Positions 55,673-64,000 of a stretch of 64,000 nt of DNA are shown piece by piece. A program made the translations under genes and the position numbers. The stretch lies in contig CM007320.1 of the NCBI GenBank assembly GCA_000333855.2, forward strand, positions 2,097,828 through 2,161,827, given 5' to 3'. Below the pieces are notes generated by a model. The model was not told the DNA's origin. It was given only the letters and a program-made list of their open reading frames with translations, and did no database searches. The stretch comes from Endotrypanum monterogeii. Lineage: Eukaryota > Euglenozoa > Kinetoplastea > Trypanosomatida > Trypanosomatidae. Each line of letters starts with the position of its first letter. Positions within the stretch are counted from its first letter, which is position 1.

Positions 55673-56437
55673 CAGGCAAGAAGGGGGGTGGAATGGGCAG
55701 CGAGAAGGTTAGGAATACTTGAGTGAGAACGGAAACAAAGGTGAGTGCCAAAAAAAAAAAGAAACGATTTTCTGCGAGAGGCAACAGCCGTCATCGACTG
55801 GGAAAGAGAGGAGTCGACCGTTACGGAATCGGCAGGCGCTTTTGACCCTCCCCGTGACACTCACCCTTTCCTTCACGAAGGCAGTAATTTTTTTTTTTTT
55901 GGCCGGCACTCTGTAGTGGGGCGCTAGTGCACAAGTGAGAGAAGCACAAAGACGTCTGAAGGCACCAACAGGGGCCGTCTCTCTCCCCAGCAACAGATCC
56001 GAGACAGGCAGGACCTACCAACTAGCAAACAAATGGCGAGGGCAAAGGGAATGCACACGCAACGCAAGCAATCAAGCTGCACGCAGTGATGACAGTAGCC
56101 ACTCCTCACTAGATTTCGAATACACACATGCACCGAGGAAATCCGGAAACACGAACGACCGTTTCGAGACAATAAAACGTCGTCATGCATAAAAAGAAAT
56201 GAGAGACATGAAAGAACGAGTGGCGGGTAAGTGAGTCGAAGGAGAAGGGAGACGGGAGAGAAGAAATCTCAGACCTAAATTCGTTGAGGAAAGGAAGATG
56301 ATATTTCTCCACTTTATGGGCGTGGCGTGAGGCGGATGTCCCTCGATACCACCTCACCACCACCCCCACCTCAAACACCCACGCCCCAGCGAGATGAGGA
56401 CACACTCAGAGACAGATCGTTGTTGCTTCTGTTCGCC
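55134..56437. other. 1.3-kb spacer
   Basis: Contains a long GT microsatellite (listed) and otherwise no structure or gene that I can support. It should carry the Sem1-like gene's 3' UTR and the chaperone gene's 5' UTR. Confidence 0.55.
55622..55669. repeat. (TG)24 microsatellite
   Basis: Uninterrupted TG tract of 48 bases in the spacer between the Sem1-like and Cbp3-like genes. Confidence 0.95.
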
Positions 56438-56794
56438 CTACCTGGAAGCTGCCTTCATGGCGTGTAGCTGAGATATCTGGCCCATTATGTGCTCAAAGGT
56501 ATCCTCAACGTCCTCGTCCTCCCAGTCCTCCTCCCACGACTTCGCCACCTCCTCTTCAAACTGACCGCTGATCTGCCGCATCGACAGTGTGCGAACAGAC
56601 CCAGTGCGAGACATGTTGCCCGGACCCCCAGTGGCTGGCGCCGGCTCGAAGCTGTTAAACTCGGAAAATTTGTCCTCCGACTCCTTATACCACGCCGACC
56701 AAACGATTTCCCTTGATGGAACGGAAAGCTGTGAATCTGTTGTCTGTAAAATTGAAGGCTTCGCCTCTGTGGTGCTCGCTGCTGTCGTCGCCAT
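56438..56794 (-). CDS. SEM1: DSS1/Sem1 (Rpn15) family protein, 26S proteasome lid subunit
   Basis: The frame is open to 56839, but that codon is TTG. The first ATG, at 56794, gives 118 residues and lies about 16-18 nt after a candidate acceptor (AG at 56812-56813, after CTATCTATAT). The family comprises tiny acidic proteins that tether proteasome lid subunits and also act in BRCA2-type recombination and TREX-2 mRNA export complexes. Two acidic-aromatic blocks are visible, as in the family: DKFSEFNSFE (41-50), like the DDEFEEF block, and SWEEDWEDEDVEDTF (86-100), like VWEDNWDDDNVEDDF, followed by a short amphipathic C-terminal helix (EHIMGQISQLHAMK). It is longer than usual (about 70-90 residues elsewhere), through an N-terminal Ser/Thr extension and a linker of about 35 residues between the blocks. 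I am fairly sure of the family; which complex it serves here is inference. Confidence 0.78.
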   Translation of the reverse strand: MATTAASTTEAKPSILQTTDSQLSVPSREIVWSAWYKESEDKFSEFNSFEPAPATGGPGNMSRTGSVRTLSMRQISGQFEEEVAKSWEEDWEDEDVEDTFEHIMGQISQLHAMKAASR

Positions 56795-57874
56795 TTTGAG
56801 TATGAATATCTCTATATAGATAGACGAAGGGATAGACAAAAGATTGTTTTTTTTTTACAAAAAAAAAATATAATAATAGTATATATATATATATATATAT
56901 ATACACTGTATTCCTTCTGCTGCTAAGCGTGGTGTTTCTCCTTCACTTCTCGGTGTTCTAGCGTTGAGGGGAGAGAGAGGCTTGTAGACTTCCTCGTGAT
57001 CAGTCCAATACGGACGTTAAAGGAAGAAATGAAATACGGAAACGTGGGTGAGTCAAGGAAAGAAAGGAGGAGCCGATGGAAGAAACAAGGCACAACCGCG
57101 AAGGTCTATACGGGATGGGGGGGGGGAGGGGGATGTCGCGGTGAAGACGATGATGAGGCATGCTCCAGTATATATCAACCACTGAGAGCCAGACACCTGA
57201 AGCAAGGCCCGATCCCCTTATGTCACACTTTTTCTTTTTTTTCAGTAAGATTGTACTCTCGCTGCAGGACTTTGTTGAAATATATATATAAATATATAAT
57301 TTATAGGATAACTCACCCACGTCGAAAGCCGTCAGGCCCGAATAGTGCGTTACCGAAGCATACCACCCGCTTGGGAAAAAAGGAGGGAGGAGGAGATATC
57401 ATCCACTCCTGCAGCCGTGGAGAACGGGTCTTCTCCCCTACCCCATCCCTCGCCTTCTTGAGATATATAAGCGTAAGTCAACATCTCGTAGGCCCTTCGG
57501 TCCTCTAACGTGAGGAATAAAAAAAAAGGATATATTCGGGTAATGCGGCAGCCGCGCGTTGGGCGGACGTGACCTCAAATTTTGACCGCACACAGAAGCA
57601 CTGTGAGATCAAATTGAATCAAAAGAACATCGTCATTTCCCCCACCCCCACCCCCACATGCGACCGCAGAAGGCGGATGTTCAAAATCAGTAACGAAAAC
57701 TATCTTCCTTCTCCAACTCCCCCGAGTTACTTTTTTTTTTTACTTCTGCAGCGAAAATATCGCTGGCAAAACATCGGAGGAAAAAAGTAAAACTCAAGAA
57801 TCACCCGGAACTCGTTCTTCGTTATATCAACCATGACCTCGTTGTGTAGGTCTGTATCTCTCTCATTCATGGCT
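56795..57874. other. 1.1-kb spacer
   Basis: It carries a TA tract at 56880-56902 and a pyrimidine-rich segment in the minus sense before the Sem1-like gene. No gene is supported. The plus-strand frame that begins at 57833 is mostly the antisense shadow of the lipase gene. Confidence 0.55.
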
Positions 57875-60800
57875 CTACGACGGTGCCGCCTCAGTGGCAT
57901 CCGTCTTGACCCTCTCTGCCTCGATCTTCGAGGGATCGGCGGTCAAATACAAGTCGAGACAACGCGCCGGGCACGAGGTGCGAGAGGCGATCGCATTCAA
58001 CGAAATTCCGTAGCTAGCCATGAGATGGTTGACCAACATCAAACCTCGACCCTTCGTTGGCGGAAAAAGGCGCTCAATCTCGGTTGGCTTCACAATGTAG
58101 TTACCGTGCCGATCGACATCCACCTCAATGCCAACGTGGTAGCCGCCAAATATCGACATGCTCGCAATAAAATCGCTCTCATTCACAACGCGGAAGGTGC
58201 GCGGAACGGCTTTGTTGTACATTCGTTGGAAGGTGCGGTTTCCCATTCGCGGCTGGCCGAAAGTGTAGACGGTCGTGTCCGCGATTGGGTAGTCCATCCG
58301 TTTCAGCATGCAGGTGATGCTAAATGCACAGAGAGATGCGAGGGCGCCGCCGAGGCTGTGGCCGGTTGTGAAGATGCGATAGATGGTGTCGCTGTCATCA
58401 TGCAGGAGAGCACGCAGCCGTGACAACACGGTCGGCCGAAGCTTCTTCCAGATGGTGAGAAACCCTGCGTGGCAGGTGGGCCGCCACGATGTCTTGCGTA
58501 TACACGCCTGGATACACGACGCACAACCGAGGTACTGCGCACTCGCGGCGCTGCTACCGCCACAGGTGCTGGCACGCTCAGAAGCCGCATCGCCTGATGC
58601 GTTGGCATTCTCACTATGGGCCGCACGCTCCATCTCACGCCAAACGACACGGTGAAAATTTACGTCGTGCTTGGCGTTGCTCATGTTCGCTGTCCCTCGA
58701 AAGCCAACGATCACGCGCGGCGCCTTGCCCTTGTGTTCAGTGGCGTTCGTATCGATCTTCACCATTAGCACCTGTACCTCACTTGCCTCCGCTACGAGTA
58801 GCCGCACAAAGCCGTATTTCTCGACATCGATAGGCAGCACAGAAGGTTCAAAGGTGGCGGTTGGCCCTGTTATCGGCGTGCGCACACTCGACCCCTGCCC
58901 AGTGGGTGAAGAGACAGTGTGGCTTAGTGAGGACCTATGGGCGAGCGCAGGAGCTGCAGTTCGATTTGATGCCCCGGCGAAGGAATCGTCAGCACCGTCC
59001 CCCGTACCGCGAATTTGACCATCGCCACGCATGTGAACCACTACCCTGCTTGGGGAATGACTGTGTAGCACGGTGGGAGAGTGTACCTCGTGCCTCGCAC
59101 TATCGTCGCCAGTGGCAGACGCAACTGCTGCAGTACCCTGGGTTCCGCGAGCAGCACCCCCTTTGAGGCCCTGCATACCAGTCTCCTCCTGCCCAATCTC
59201 TCCCTCATACCCGTTGTCGCTCGTATCGTCGCCTGTGGTGTCCTCCTTTTCACAGCAGACGCAAAGAATCTTCCTAAAGGAGTGGGCCACAGTCTGAGGA
59301 ATGTTCTGTGACCTGACCTGGAGACCCATGGCAAACGACGGGTCGCTGGTACTCTCCCCCACCCCGTACGCCTGCCAAGATATGTTGAAGCAGTCGATCA
59401 CTGTCTCGAGGTTAAAAAACGGCAAATAATGAATTGTCTGGAAAGGTCGATACGCAGCATCGATAATATGTGCCTCCAATCGCTCCAACCGGCGAACTGG
59501 TCGCACCAACAGGTGCCGCTCCGCTGACTCCATCAATGCTCCTAGGCGCACCCGTGCCATGTTCAGGGTACGCATCAGGGAGCGAGCACCACCGTGCGTG
59601 TGACTGCTTCGGTTGTCATCGTCACTGTCACTTGACGTATCTGAAGAAAGATCCGAAAAAGCATCGTTTTGCTGAGAGCGCCACATGAGCGACTGATTTC
59701 CTTTCATACCTTCAACATGGCGCCGTCGCACTGCAACCTCGTCGCTGTCGACTGCTGGCGCCCCAGAAGCCAAACCTGTCGGCAGAAGTGGTGGATAGCA
59801 CGGCAGCGTGAGAGACTTGGGATTGTCGTTAAGCGGAGCCTCTTTGGGGTTGCCGCCGTCGCGCGCGACGGCGACATCTGCATTCGGTGCCCGAATCTGA
59901 AGCATTGCCGATAGCAAGCGAGGACGCTGCTGTGCGAAGCTGCTGCTGAGTGTGTTCATGGTAACTTCGCTTTCGCTGAGCCGCTGCTCCTCGTCAGCAT
60001 CCTCTCCGCTCCTCACAACAACAACCGTGGGTGACACAGACGTGCTTGCTCGTGGCGCGCTTTCCTTGTCCAGTGGTCTTGAGTCATCTCTTGCGATCTG
60101 CCCAGTGTCCTCAGACACGAAGACACCAGAAGTGGGATCTCGGTAGCTTGAGCGTCGCGGCAGTGGCCGTGCACCATGCCCCGTGAAACCCCCACCACTG
60201 TGCATCGCTAACCTTTTCCCACCATTGTTTGGCTGAGCATCAAAAACATCTCCGTCCGGGCAGGAACCCGCGCGATGACGAGTCGGGGACGAGCCCCCCG
60301 ATGACAGCGGCGACCTAATGGTATGGTCACCATCGCGCTCAGTATGGCCGTGTGCGTGCGACGGGGCCGTTGCCGCCGGCAGTTTCGGAAATGTTGAAAT
60401 TCTGTCAACGTTACTGTTACCGACCACGCTCAAACCGCTTCGCAACGCAGAGAAGCTGTGTTGAAGCCGGTGCATACGCCGCGCAGGGCCCTCAATAGCA
60501 TGTGTGTCGACCGATGGAGAGACATCTCGTGCGAAGCTCGAGTACGACTTCGGGAAGCGAAACATGCGACTACTATTTTGAATGCCACCCTGACGCCCAA
60601 GCGGACAGTCCTCGTCCGCGACCGAGCCGCACCCCCAGTCACGGGTAGCCATGTCGTTGTCGTCCGCAAGGAAAAAGGTGCTGAAGCTATCCATGTTCAT
60701 TATGCGGCGCGCTGCTGAAGTGAGTCGCATCGAGTCATTTGGATCGCCATTGATACGTCCACCACGAAGTCGCCCACCCTGTGCATCCAGCCTCGAGAGA

Positions 60801-63463
60801 GGAGCAGAACCACCACTAGTGCCCTCACTGTAACGTCCAACATGATGAGATAGATTGGCATCCCTCGACAGACATCGCGCACTCCGCGCTGCCTGAAACC
60901 CCAGCCAGTCATCAAGGCGCGCGCGAGTGGCACTGCGACAACTCTGAGCACGCTTATCCGTGGGTTCGCCACCCCACTCACTGGCGCCTCCGTCCTCGTT
61001 GTTGGTGTTTGGTGCACTAGCAACGTCGCTCGGTTGCGGTAACTCGCGCATATCTGTGCCGCAAGGCACATCCGCGTCACCGCCGCTCTCACGCGGTGTG
61101 GCAGAGACAGTGGCACCAGCATGGCTGGGTGAAAAAACACCCCTCCGCCCACCTGCGCCATGACGACGCTTCTGCTTCGCCATAAATTGGCGCCAGCGAA
61201 AGTCAAGCTGGAGGCGATAAAAGCGAGTCTCCTCTCGCTCTGTGGCGAAGATATACTGACTGCCGCCGTGCCGCGCCAGCCAGCGATACCACGAGTCAGG
61301 CCACACCATGTGCTTCCAACGCGGGTCCTTGGGGTTGATGGGCACATTCTCGTCCCGGTTCTGAGAGGTGTACACGAGTGTCATGATGTTCACTAAGAAG
61401 CTTGCAACCATCAACATTGGAAGCTGGAGGAAAGGCTGCTGCGAAGCCAGCGCTGGGTATTCACGGTTGTACAGGAGCAGGAACACGAGGAAGTGAACAA
61501 TGTAGTACCCGATGGCGGACAGAAAAACCATCAAGAATACACGGCAGGCGAGCTGTTGTGGACGACTTTCCAGGTACGGCTTGGTCCCCAGGTATTCACG
61601 CAGGTAGAAGAGGAGAATCAGGCAAATAAAGCCGCCCAGGATGTGGAGGGCGGTGACGACCCAGTGGACTCGTGTGGACTTGGCCTCGCTGTTTGAAGGC
61701 GAGTACCACATGTTCTGATCCAAAAATGCATCCACCAGATCCAGCAGGAAAATGCTGATCATGTAGGCAGAAATGAGTAGCTTGGTCCACAAAGGCGGAT
61801 CATAAACACTATGGCTTTTCATGAGAAAATTCTTCAACTTGGCGAAGACGCCGTCGCCCGGCTTCGCTCCCGGTGAGCGAGACCAGGCCATCGAGGCGGT
61901 CATCACGGAGAGCATGTACGCAATCATCACTGCCATGAAGTATGTGGGGATGCGATATTCCAAGAAGGCAAGCACAGAGGACACGGACCAGTTCGTGATG
62001 CTCAGAATGAACAATGGATCGAGGTACCACAGTAACCCCATTTGAAGGATGATTGTCCAGCTCTGCTCGTAAAGGGAGCTTGTGTACCTCCGGTAAACAA
62101 CAAAGCGTAGCGTGTGAAGCAACGACAAGAACATAAGCACGTAGCGCCACCAAACCGTAGCAATCGTGTAGGTAGAGCGTTGGTAGGCAAGACCGAGAGA
62201 ACCATTGACCGCCCCAATCGCCAATGAGGCGGGTACCGAGGTCAGCGTAAAGCTGACCTCACTCGCAACATTCGGTCTATAACCGAGCAAGAACTCCGGC
62301 ACCCGCACCACGTCGCACCGACTCTTCCTCCGGTCACAGCGCATGGACACCGGATACTCCGAGAACAACTCAGCACCGTTGCCTGACAAGCGAGTCTCGG
62401 CGACAATGTCGTACACCTGCACATCCCTGGCCTGGTCAGGTGGCGGAGGCAGACTCAAAACCAGGCGCCGGTAACGCACCATTCTGCGACTTTGGTCGGT
62501 AAACATCGCACCGCTCCACCTGATCGACACCATCTCTGAGGTGGTGAGAGCATCGCCGGCGCCTCCAAGTGGCTCTGATACCACACAAGGGCTCCTCCAT
62601 CTGTCCATGCTGCGAAGATCCACGTTAAAGGACGCGCCGCAGATGTTCGTCATTGACCACTGAAGACTCGGAATCACTTCCACGACGAGAGCCGCGACCA
62701 AGCACGCGTACCAAAGGAAAATAGTAAGCCGCATAGCCAGGGCCGAGATCGACTCGACCTGTAACTCCACAGGCTCGTAGATGCGCTGCTTGAAACGCCG
62801 TCTAGTGAGCCGCCTGGACTTACGAGATGTTCTATTTCGGCAATCTGGGACACCAGAGGTCGCAGCTGGAGACTGCAACGTTGGAGGCCCCGTACGTGAA
62901 CCAGCCTGCGTGACGTTGATACCCGATGCGTTCCTGAATAGCTGAGTGCCCGGTGGCGCCGAGGGAGACAACTGCATTGGCATCCACGTACTAGACACGA
63001 TGCCATCAAAGCGGTTTGGGCCTGGTGTGTCCTTTCTCCCTCGATTCGTGGAGTCGAAGCTGCCGGTGGCGCCGCCAGTCACCCACTGTGGGGTAGGGTG
63101 GCCCTCGCCAATATCCGCGTAAAGAGGGTGTTCGTCTCCGTAATGGGTATCCACAAGAAACAGCTGCCGATGCGGAGGACTCGGAATGGTACGATGGCGG
63201 TGCGAGCGAGGCTCCCTCGCGGCGGCAGGGGGCTTTCGGCCCGCTTGACTTCCAGGCTCCATCGTACCTGAGCCTAACACTTTCTGCTCCTTCTGTGTAG
63301 GCGCACGAGTCGAGCTTGGCGCTGGCAACTGATGAGAGTCTAGTTGTTGCTCCGCCGACTCGCGCTCTACTCGGTTACCCGCATCATTTCCGCTGGCGGC
63401 ACGCTTCGGATACAAGATCGTTTTGCGCCTCTCCTGGGGGGGATTCGAGTCAGTATTAAACAT
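57875..63463 (-). CDS. Fusion of Wntless/TMEM181-like (GOST) membrane protein and class-3 lipase
   Basis: A 1862-residue protein, ATG at 63463. A disordered N-terminus (1-235) precedes TM1 at about 243-265. A roughly 170-residue domain (266-435, with cysteine pairs) follows, then seven more hydrophobic segments at about 437-457, 468-490, 503-527, 559-582, 600-621, 640-664 and 680-698. One TM, a lumenal domain and seven TMs is the layout of Wntless and TMEM181 (GOST family); the segment EQSWTIILQMGLLWYLDPLF resembles their typical E-x-W...P helix. A Ser/Thr-rich stretch of over 700 residues leads to a class-3 lipase domain (about 1560-1830). It contains IVGFRGT, a GHSLGG elbow with Ser1703, Asp1764 in NESDF and His1813 in VNHLM, so the triad is complete. 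By analogy with animal membrane sn-1 diacylglycerol lipases it may cleave a membrane glycerolipid, but the substrate is unknown. A candidate acceptor lies at 63523-63524. Confidence 0.93.
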   Translation of the reverse strand: MFNTDSNPPQERRKTILYPKRAASGNDAGNRVERESAEQQLDSHQLPAPSSTRAPTQKEQKVLGSGTMEPGSQAGRKPPAAAREPRSHRHRTIPSPPHRQLFLVDTHYGDEHPLYADIGEGHPTPQWVTGGATGSFDSTNRGRKDTPGPNRFDGIVSSTWMPMQLSPSAPPGTQLFRNASGINVTQAGSRTGPPTLQSPAATSGVPDCRNRTSRKSRRLTRRRFKQRIYEPVELQVESISALAMRLTIFLWYACLVAALVVEVIPSLQWSMTNICGASFNVDLRSMDRWRSPCVVSEPLGGAGDALTTSEMVSIRWSGAMFTDQSRRMVRYRRLVLSLPPPPDQARDVQVYDIVAETRLSGNGAELFSEYPVSMRCDRRKSRCDVVRVPEFLLGYRPNVASEVSFTLTSVPASLAIGAVNGSLGLAYQRSTYTIATVWWRYVLMFLSLLHTLRFVVYRRYTSSLYEQSWTIILQMGLLWYLDPLFILSITNWSVSSVLAFLEYRIPTYFMAVMIAYMLSVMTASMAWSRSPGAKPGDGVFAKLKNFLMKSHSVYDPPLWTKLLISAYMISIFLLDLVDAFLDQNMWYSPSNSEAKSTRVHWVVTALHILGGFICLILLFYLREYLGTKPYLESRPQQLACRVFLMVFLSAIGYYIVHFLVFLLLYNREYPALASQQPFLQLPMLMVASFLVNIMTLVYTSQNRDENVPINPKDPRWKHMVWPDSWYRWLARHGGSQYIFATEREETRFYRLQLDFRWRQFMAKQKRRHGAGGRRGVFSPSHAGATVSATPRESGGDADVPCGTDMRELPQPSDVASAPNTNNEDGGASEWGGEPTDKRAQSCRSATRARLDDWLGFQAARSARCLSRDANLSHHVGRYSEGTSGGSAPLSRLDAQGGRLRGGRINGDPNDSMRLTSAARRIMNMDSFSTFFLADDNDMATRDWGCGSVADEDCPLGRQGGIQNSSRMFRFPKSYSSFARDVSPSVDTHAIEGPARRMHRLQHSFSALRSGLSVVGNSNVDRISTFPKLPAATAPSHAHGHTERDGDHTIRSPLSSGGSSPTRHRAGSCPDGDVFDAQPNNGGKRLAMHSGGGFTGHGARPLPRRSSYRDPTSGVFVSEDTGQIARDDSRPLDKESAPRASTSVSPTVVVVRSGEDADEEQRLSESEVTMNTLSSSFAQQRPRLLSAMLQIRAPNADVAVARDGGNPKEAPLNDNPKSLTLPCYPPLLPTGLASGAPAVDSDEVAVRRRHVEGMKGNQSLMWRSQQNDAFSDLSSDTSSDSDDDNRSSHTHGGARSLMRTLNMARVRLGALMESAERHLLVRPVRRLERLEAHIIDAAYRPFQTIHYLPFFNLETVIDCFNISWQAYGVGESTSDPSFAMGLQVRSQNIPQTVAHSFRKILCVCCEKEDTTGDDTSDNGYEGEIGQEETGMQGLKGGAARGTQGTAAVASATGDDSARHEVHSPTVLHSHSPSRVVVHMRGDGQIRGTGDGADDSFAGASNRTAAPALAHRSSLSHTVSSPTGQGSSVRTPITGPTATFEPSVLPIDVEKYGFVRLLVAEASEVQVLMVKIDTNATEHKGKAPRVIVGFRGTANMSNAKHDVNFHRVVWREMERAAHSENANASGDAASERASTCGGSSAASAQYLGCASCIQACIRKTSWRPTCHAGFLTIWKKLRPTVLSRLRALLHDDSDTIYRIFTTGHSLGGALASLCAFSITCMLKRMDYPIADTTVYTFGQPRMGNRTFQRMYNKAVPRTFRVVNESDFIASMSIFGGYHVGIEVDVDRHGNYIVKPTEIERLFPPTKGRGLMLVNHLMASYGISLNAIASRTSCPARCLDLYLTADPSKIEAERVKTDATEAAPS

Positions 63464-64000
63464 TTCGCTGCGCTGCTAGCGCATGGATCTACTGAAAACA
63501 CATAAAAGGTTGCCTGTGGTCGCTGTGGCAAGCAGGAAAAAAAAAAGCCCGACTAATACATATATATATAATCTTTGCTGCAAATAAGTCCGAGAAAGCA
63601 CGTGCGTACGGGCTTGAATGGATTTCGTTTAACGTCAGTGACGGCAGACCCTCAGCGCGCGCACCTGCTCAGCAGTGTGAGAAAAGCAGGTTGGCGTTAA
63701 AAAAAAAAAAAAGAGCACCGGGGGCCCACAGAGGTAGTGCACCTCAATTCCAGACAGGTGCCCGAGGGATCTCGGAGAAGGCGCGCACTCGGAAACGAAT
63801 GCGATACCACGGCGAAGGTTTCAAAGTTCCGCCGCTGTCTGCGCCAAAAGTCTACTAGGAGACACGGGCACACACACACAGAGACAGAGACACAGACACA
63901 CCTCGAGCGTTTGGTGCAGAGAAGGGATGAGAAAACCAGGAATGAGGATTCAGGGTGTAATGAAGAGAGAGAGAGAGAGAGAGAGAGGCGATGGAGGAAC
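63464..64000. other. Spacer upstream of the lipase gene (window edge)
   Basis: In the minus sense there is a T-run/pyrimidine tract (complement of 63531-63550) with AG at 63523-63524, giving a 5' UTR of about 60 nt for the lipase gene. A GA microsatellite occurs at 63966-63988. No gene is seen before the edge. Confidence 0.5.

Noticed and set aside
57833..58423. Plus-strand 196-codon frame
   Set aside because: Antisense shadow of the lipase domain coding strand, which has clear family motifs.

Overview
The window looks like nuclear chromosomal DNA of a trypanosomatid (kinetoplastid), with composition closest to a Leishmania/Leptomonas/Crithidia-type genome; I cannot name the species. The evidence is: nine intron-free genes all on the minus strand in one leftward polycistronic array; GC-rich coding sequence set in A/T- and microsatellite-rich spacers; polypyrimidine tracts followed by AG (trans-splice acceptors in the minus sense) a short way upstream of several ATGs; and protein families with trypanosomatid-style low-complexity extensions.

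In transcription order (right to left) the genes are: (1) 63463-57875, a 1862-residue fusion of an N-terminal Wntless/TMEM181 (GOST)-like membrane module and a C-terminal class-3 lipase with a complete Ser-Asp-His triad; (2) 56794-56438, a small acidic DSS1/Sem1 (proteasome lid Rpn15) homologue; (3) 55133-54048, a Cbp3/UQCC1-like ubiquinol-cytochrome c chaperone; (4) 50636-48750, a carnitine/choline acyltransferase-fold protein that appears to have lost its catalytic histidine; (5) 45839-44505, RNA polymerase III subunit RPC34 with a C-terminal Fe-S cysteine motif; (6) 42722-40968, an Aurora-like protein kinase with an insertion in its activation segment; (7-9) 37974-36151, 23981-21285 and 12577-10568, three related proteins with two RRM domains each.

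The left 40 kb is unusual. It holds only the three RRM genes, separated by 12.2 kb and 8.7 kb and followed by at least 10.6 kb without a convincing gene. These spacers are full of homopolymer runs, TA/CA/GA microsatellites, large palindromes, G-rich arrays and a recurring T(n)G(n) junction. The simplest reading is that the RRM mRNAs have giant regulatory UTRs, as is known for some trypanosome RNA-binding-protein mRNAs. Two of the RRM paralogues share a nearly identical second RRM at DNA level (gene conversion) and both end in an HNPY motif, the known docking signal for the MKT1-PBP1 mRNA-stabilising complex of trypanosomes.

No rRNA, tRNA, CRISPR, transposase or retroposon could be supported. 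A run of 120 N (25613-25732) marks an assembly gap lying between two copies of the same TA/GA microsatellite. Long open frames were checked for their first codon: several extend upstream only through GTG or TTG, so starts were placed at the first in-frame ATG. Annotated coding sequence is about 29% of the window.
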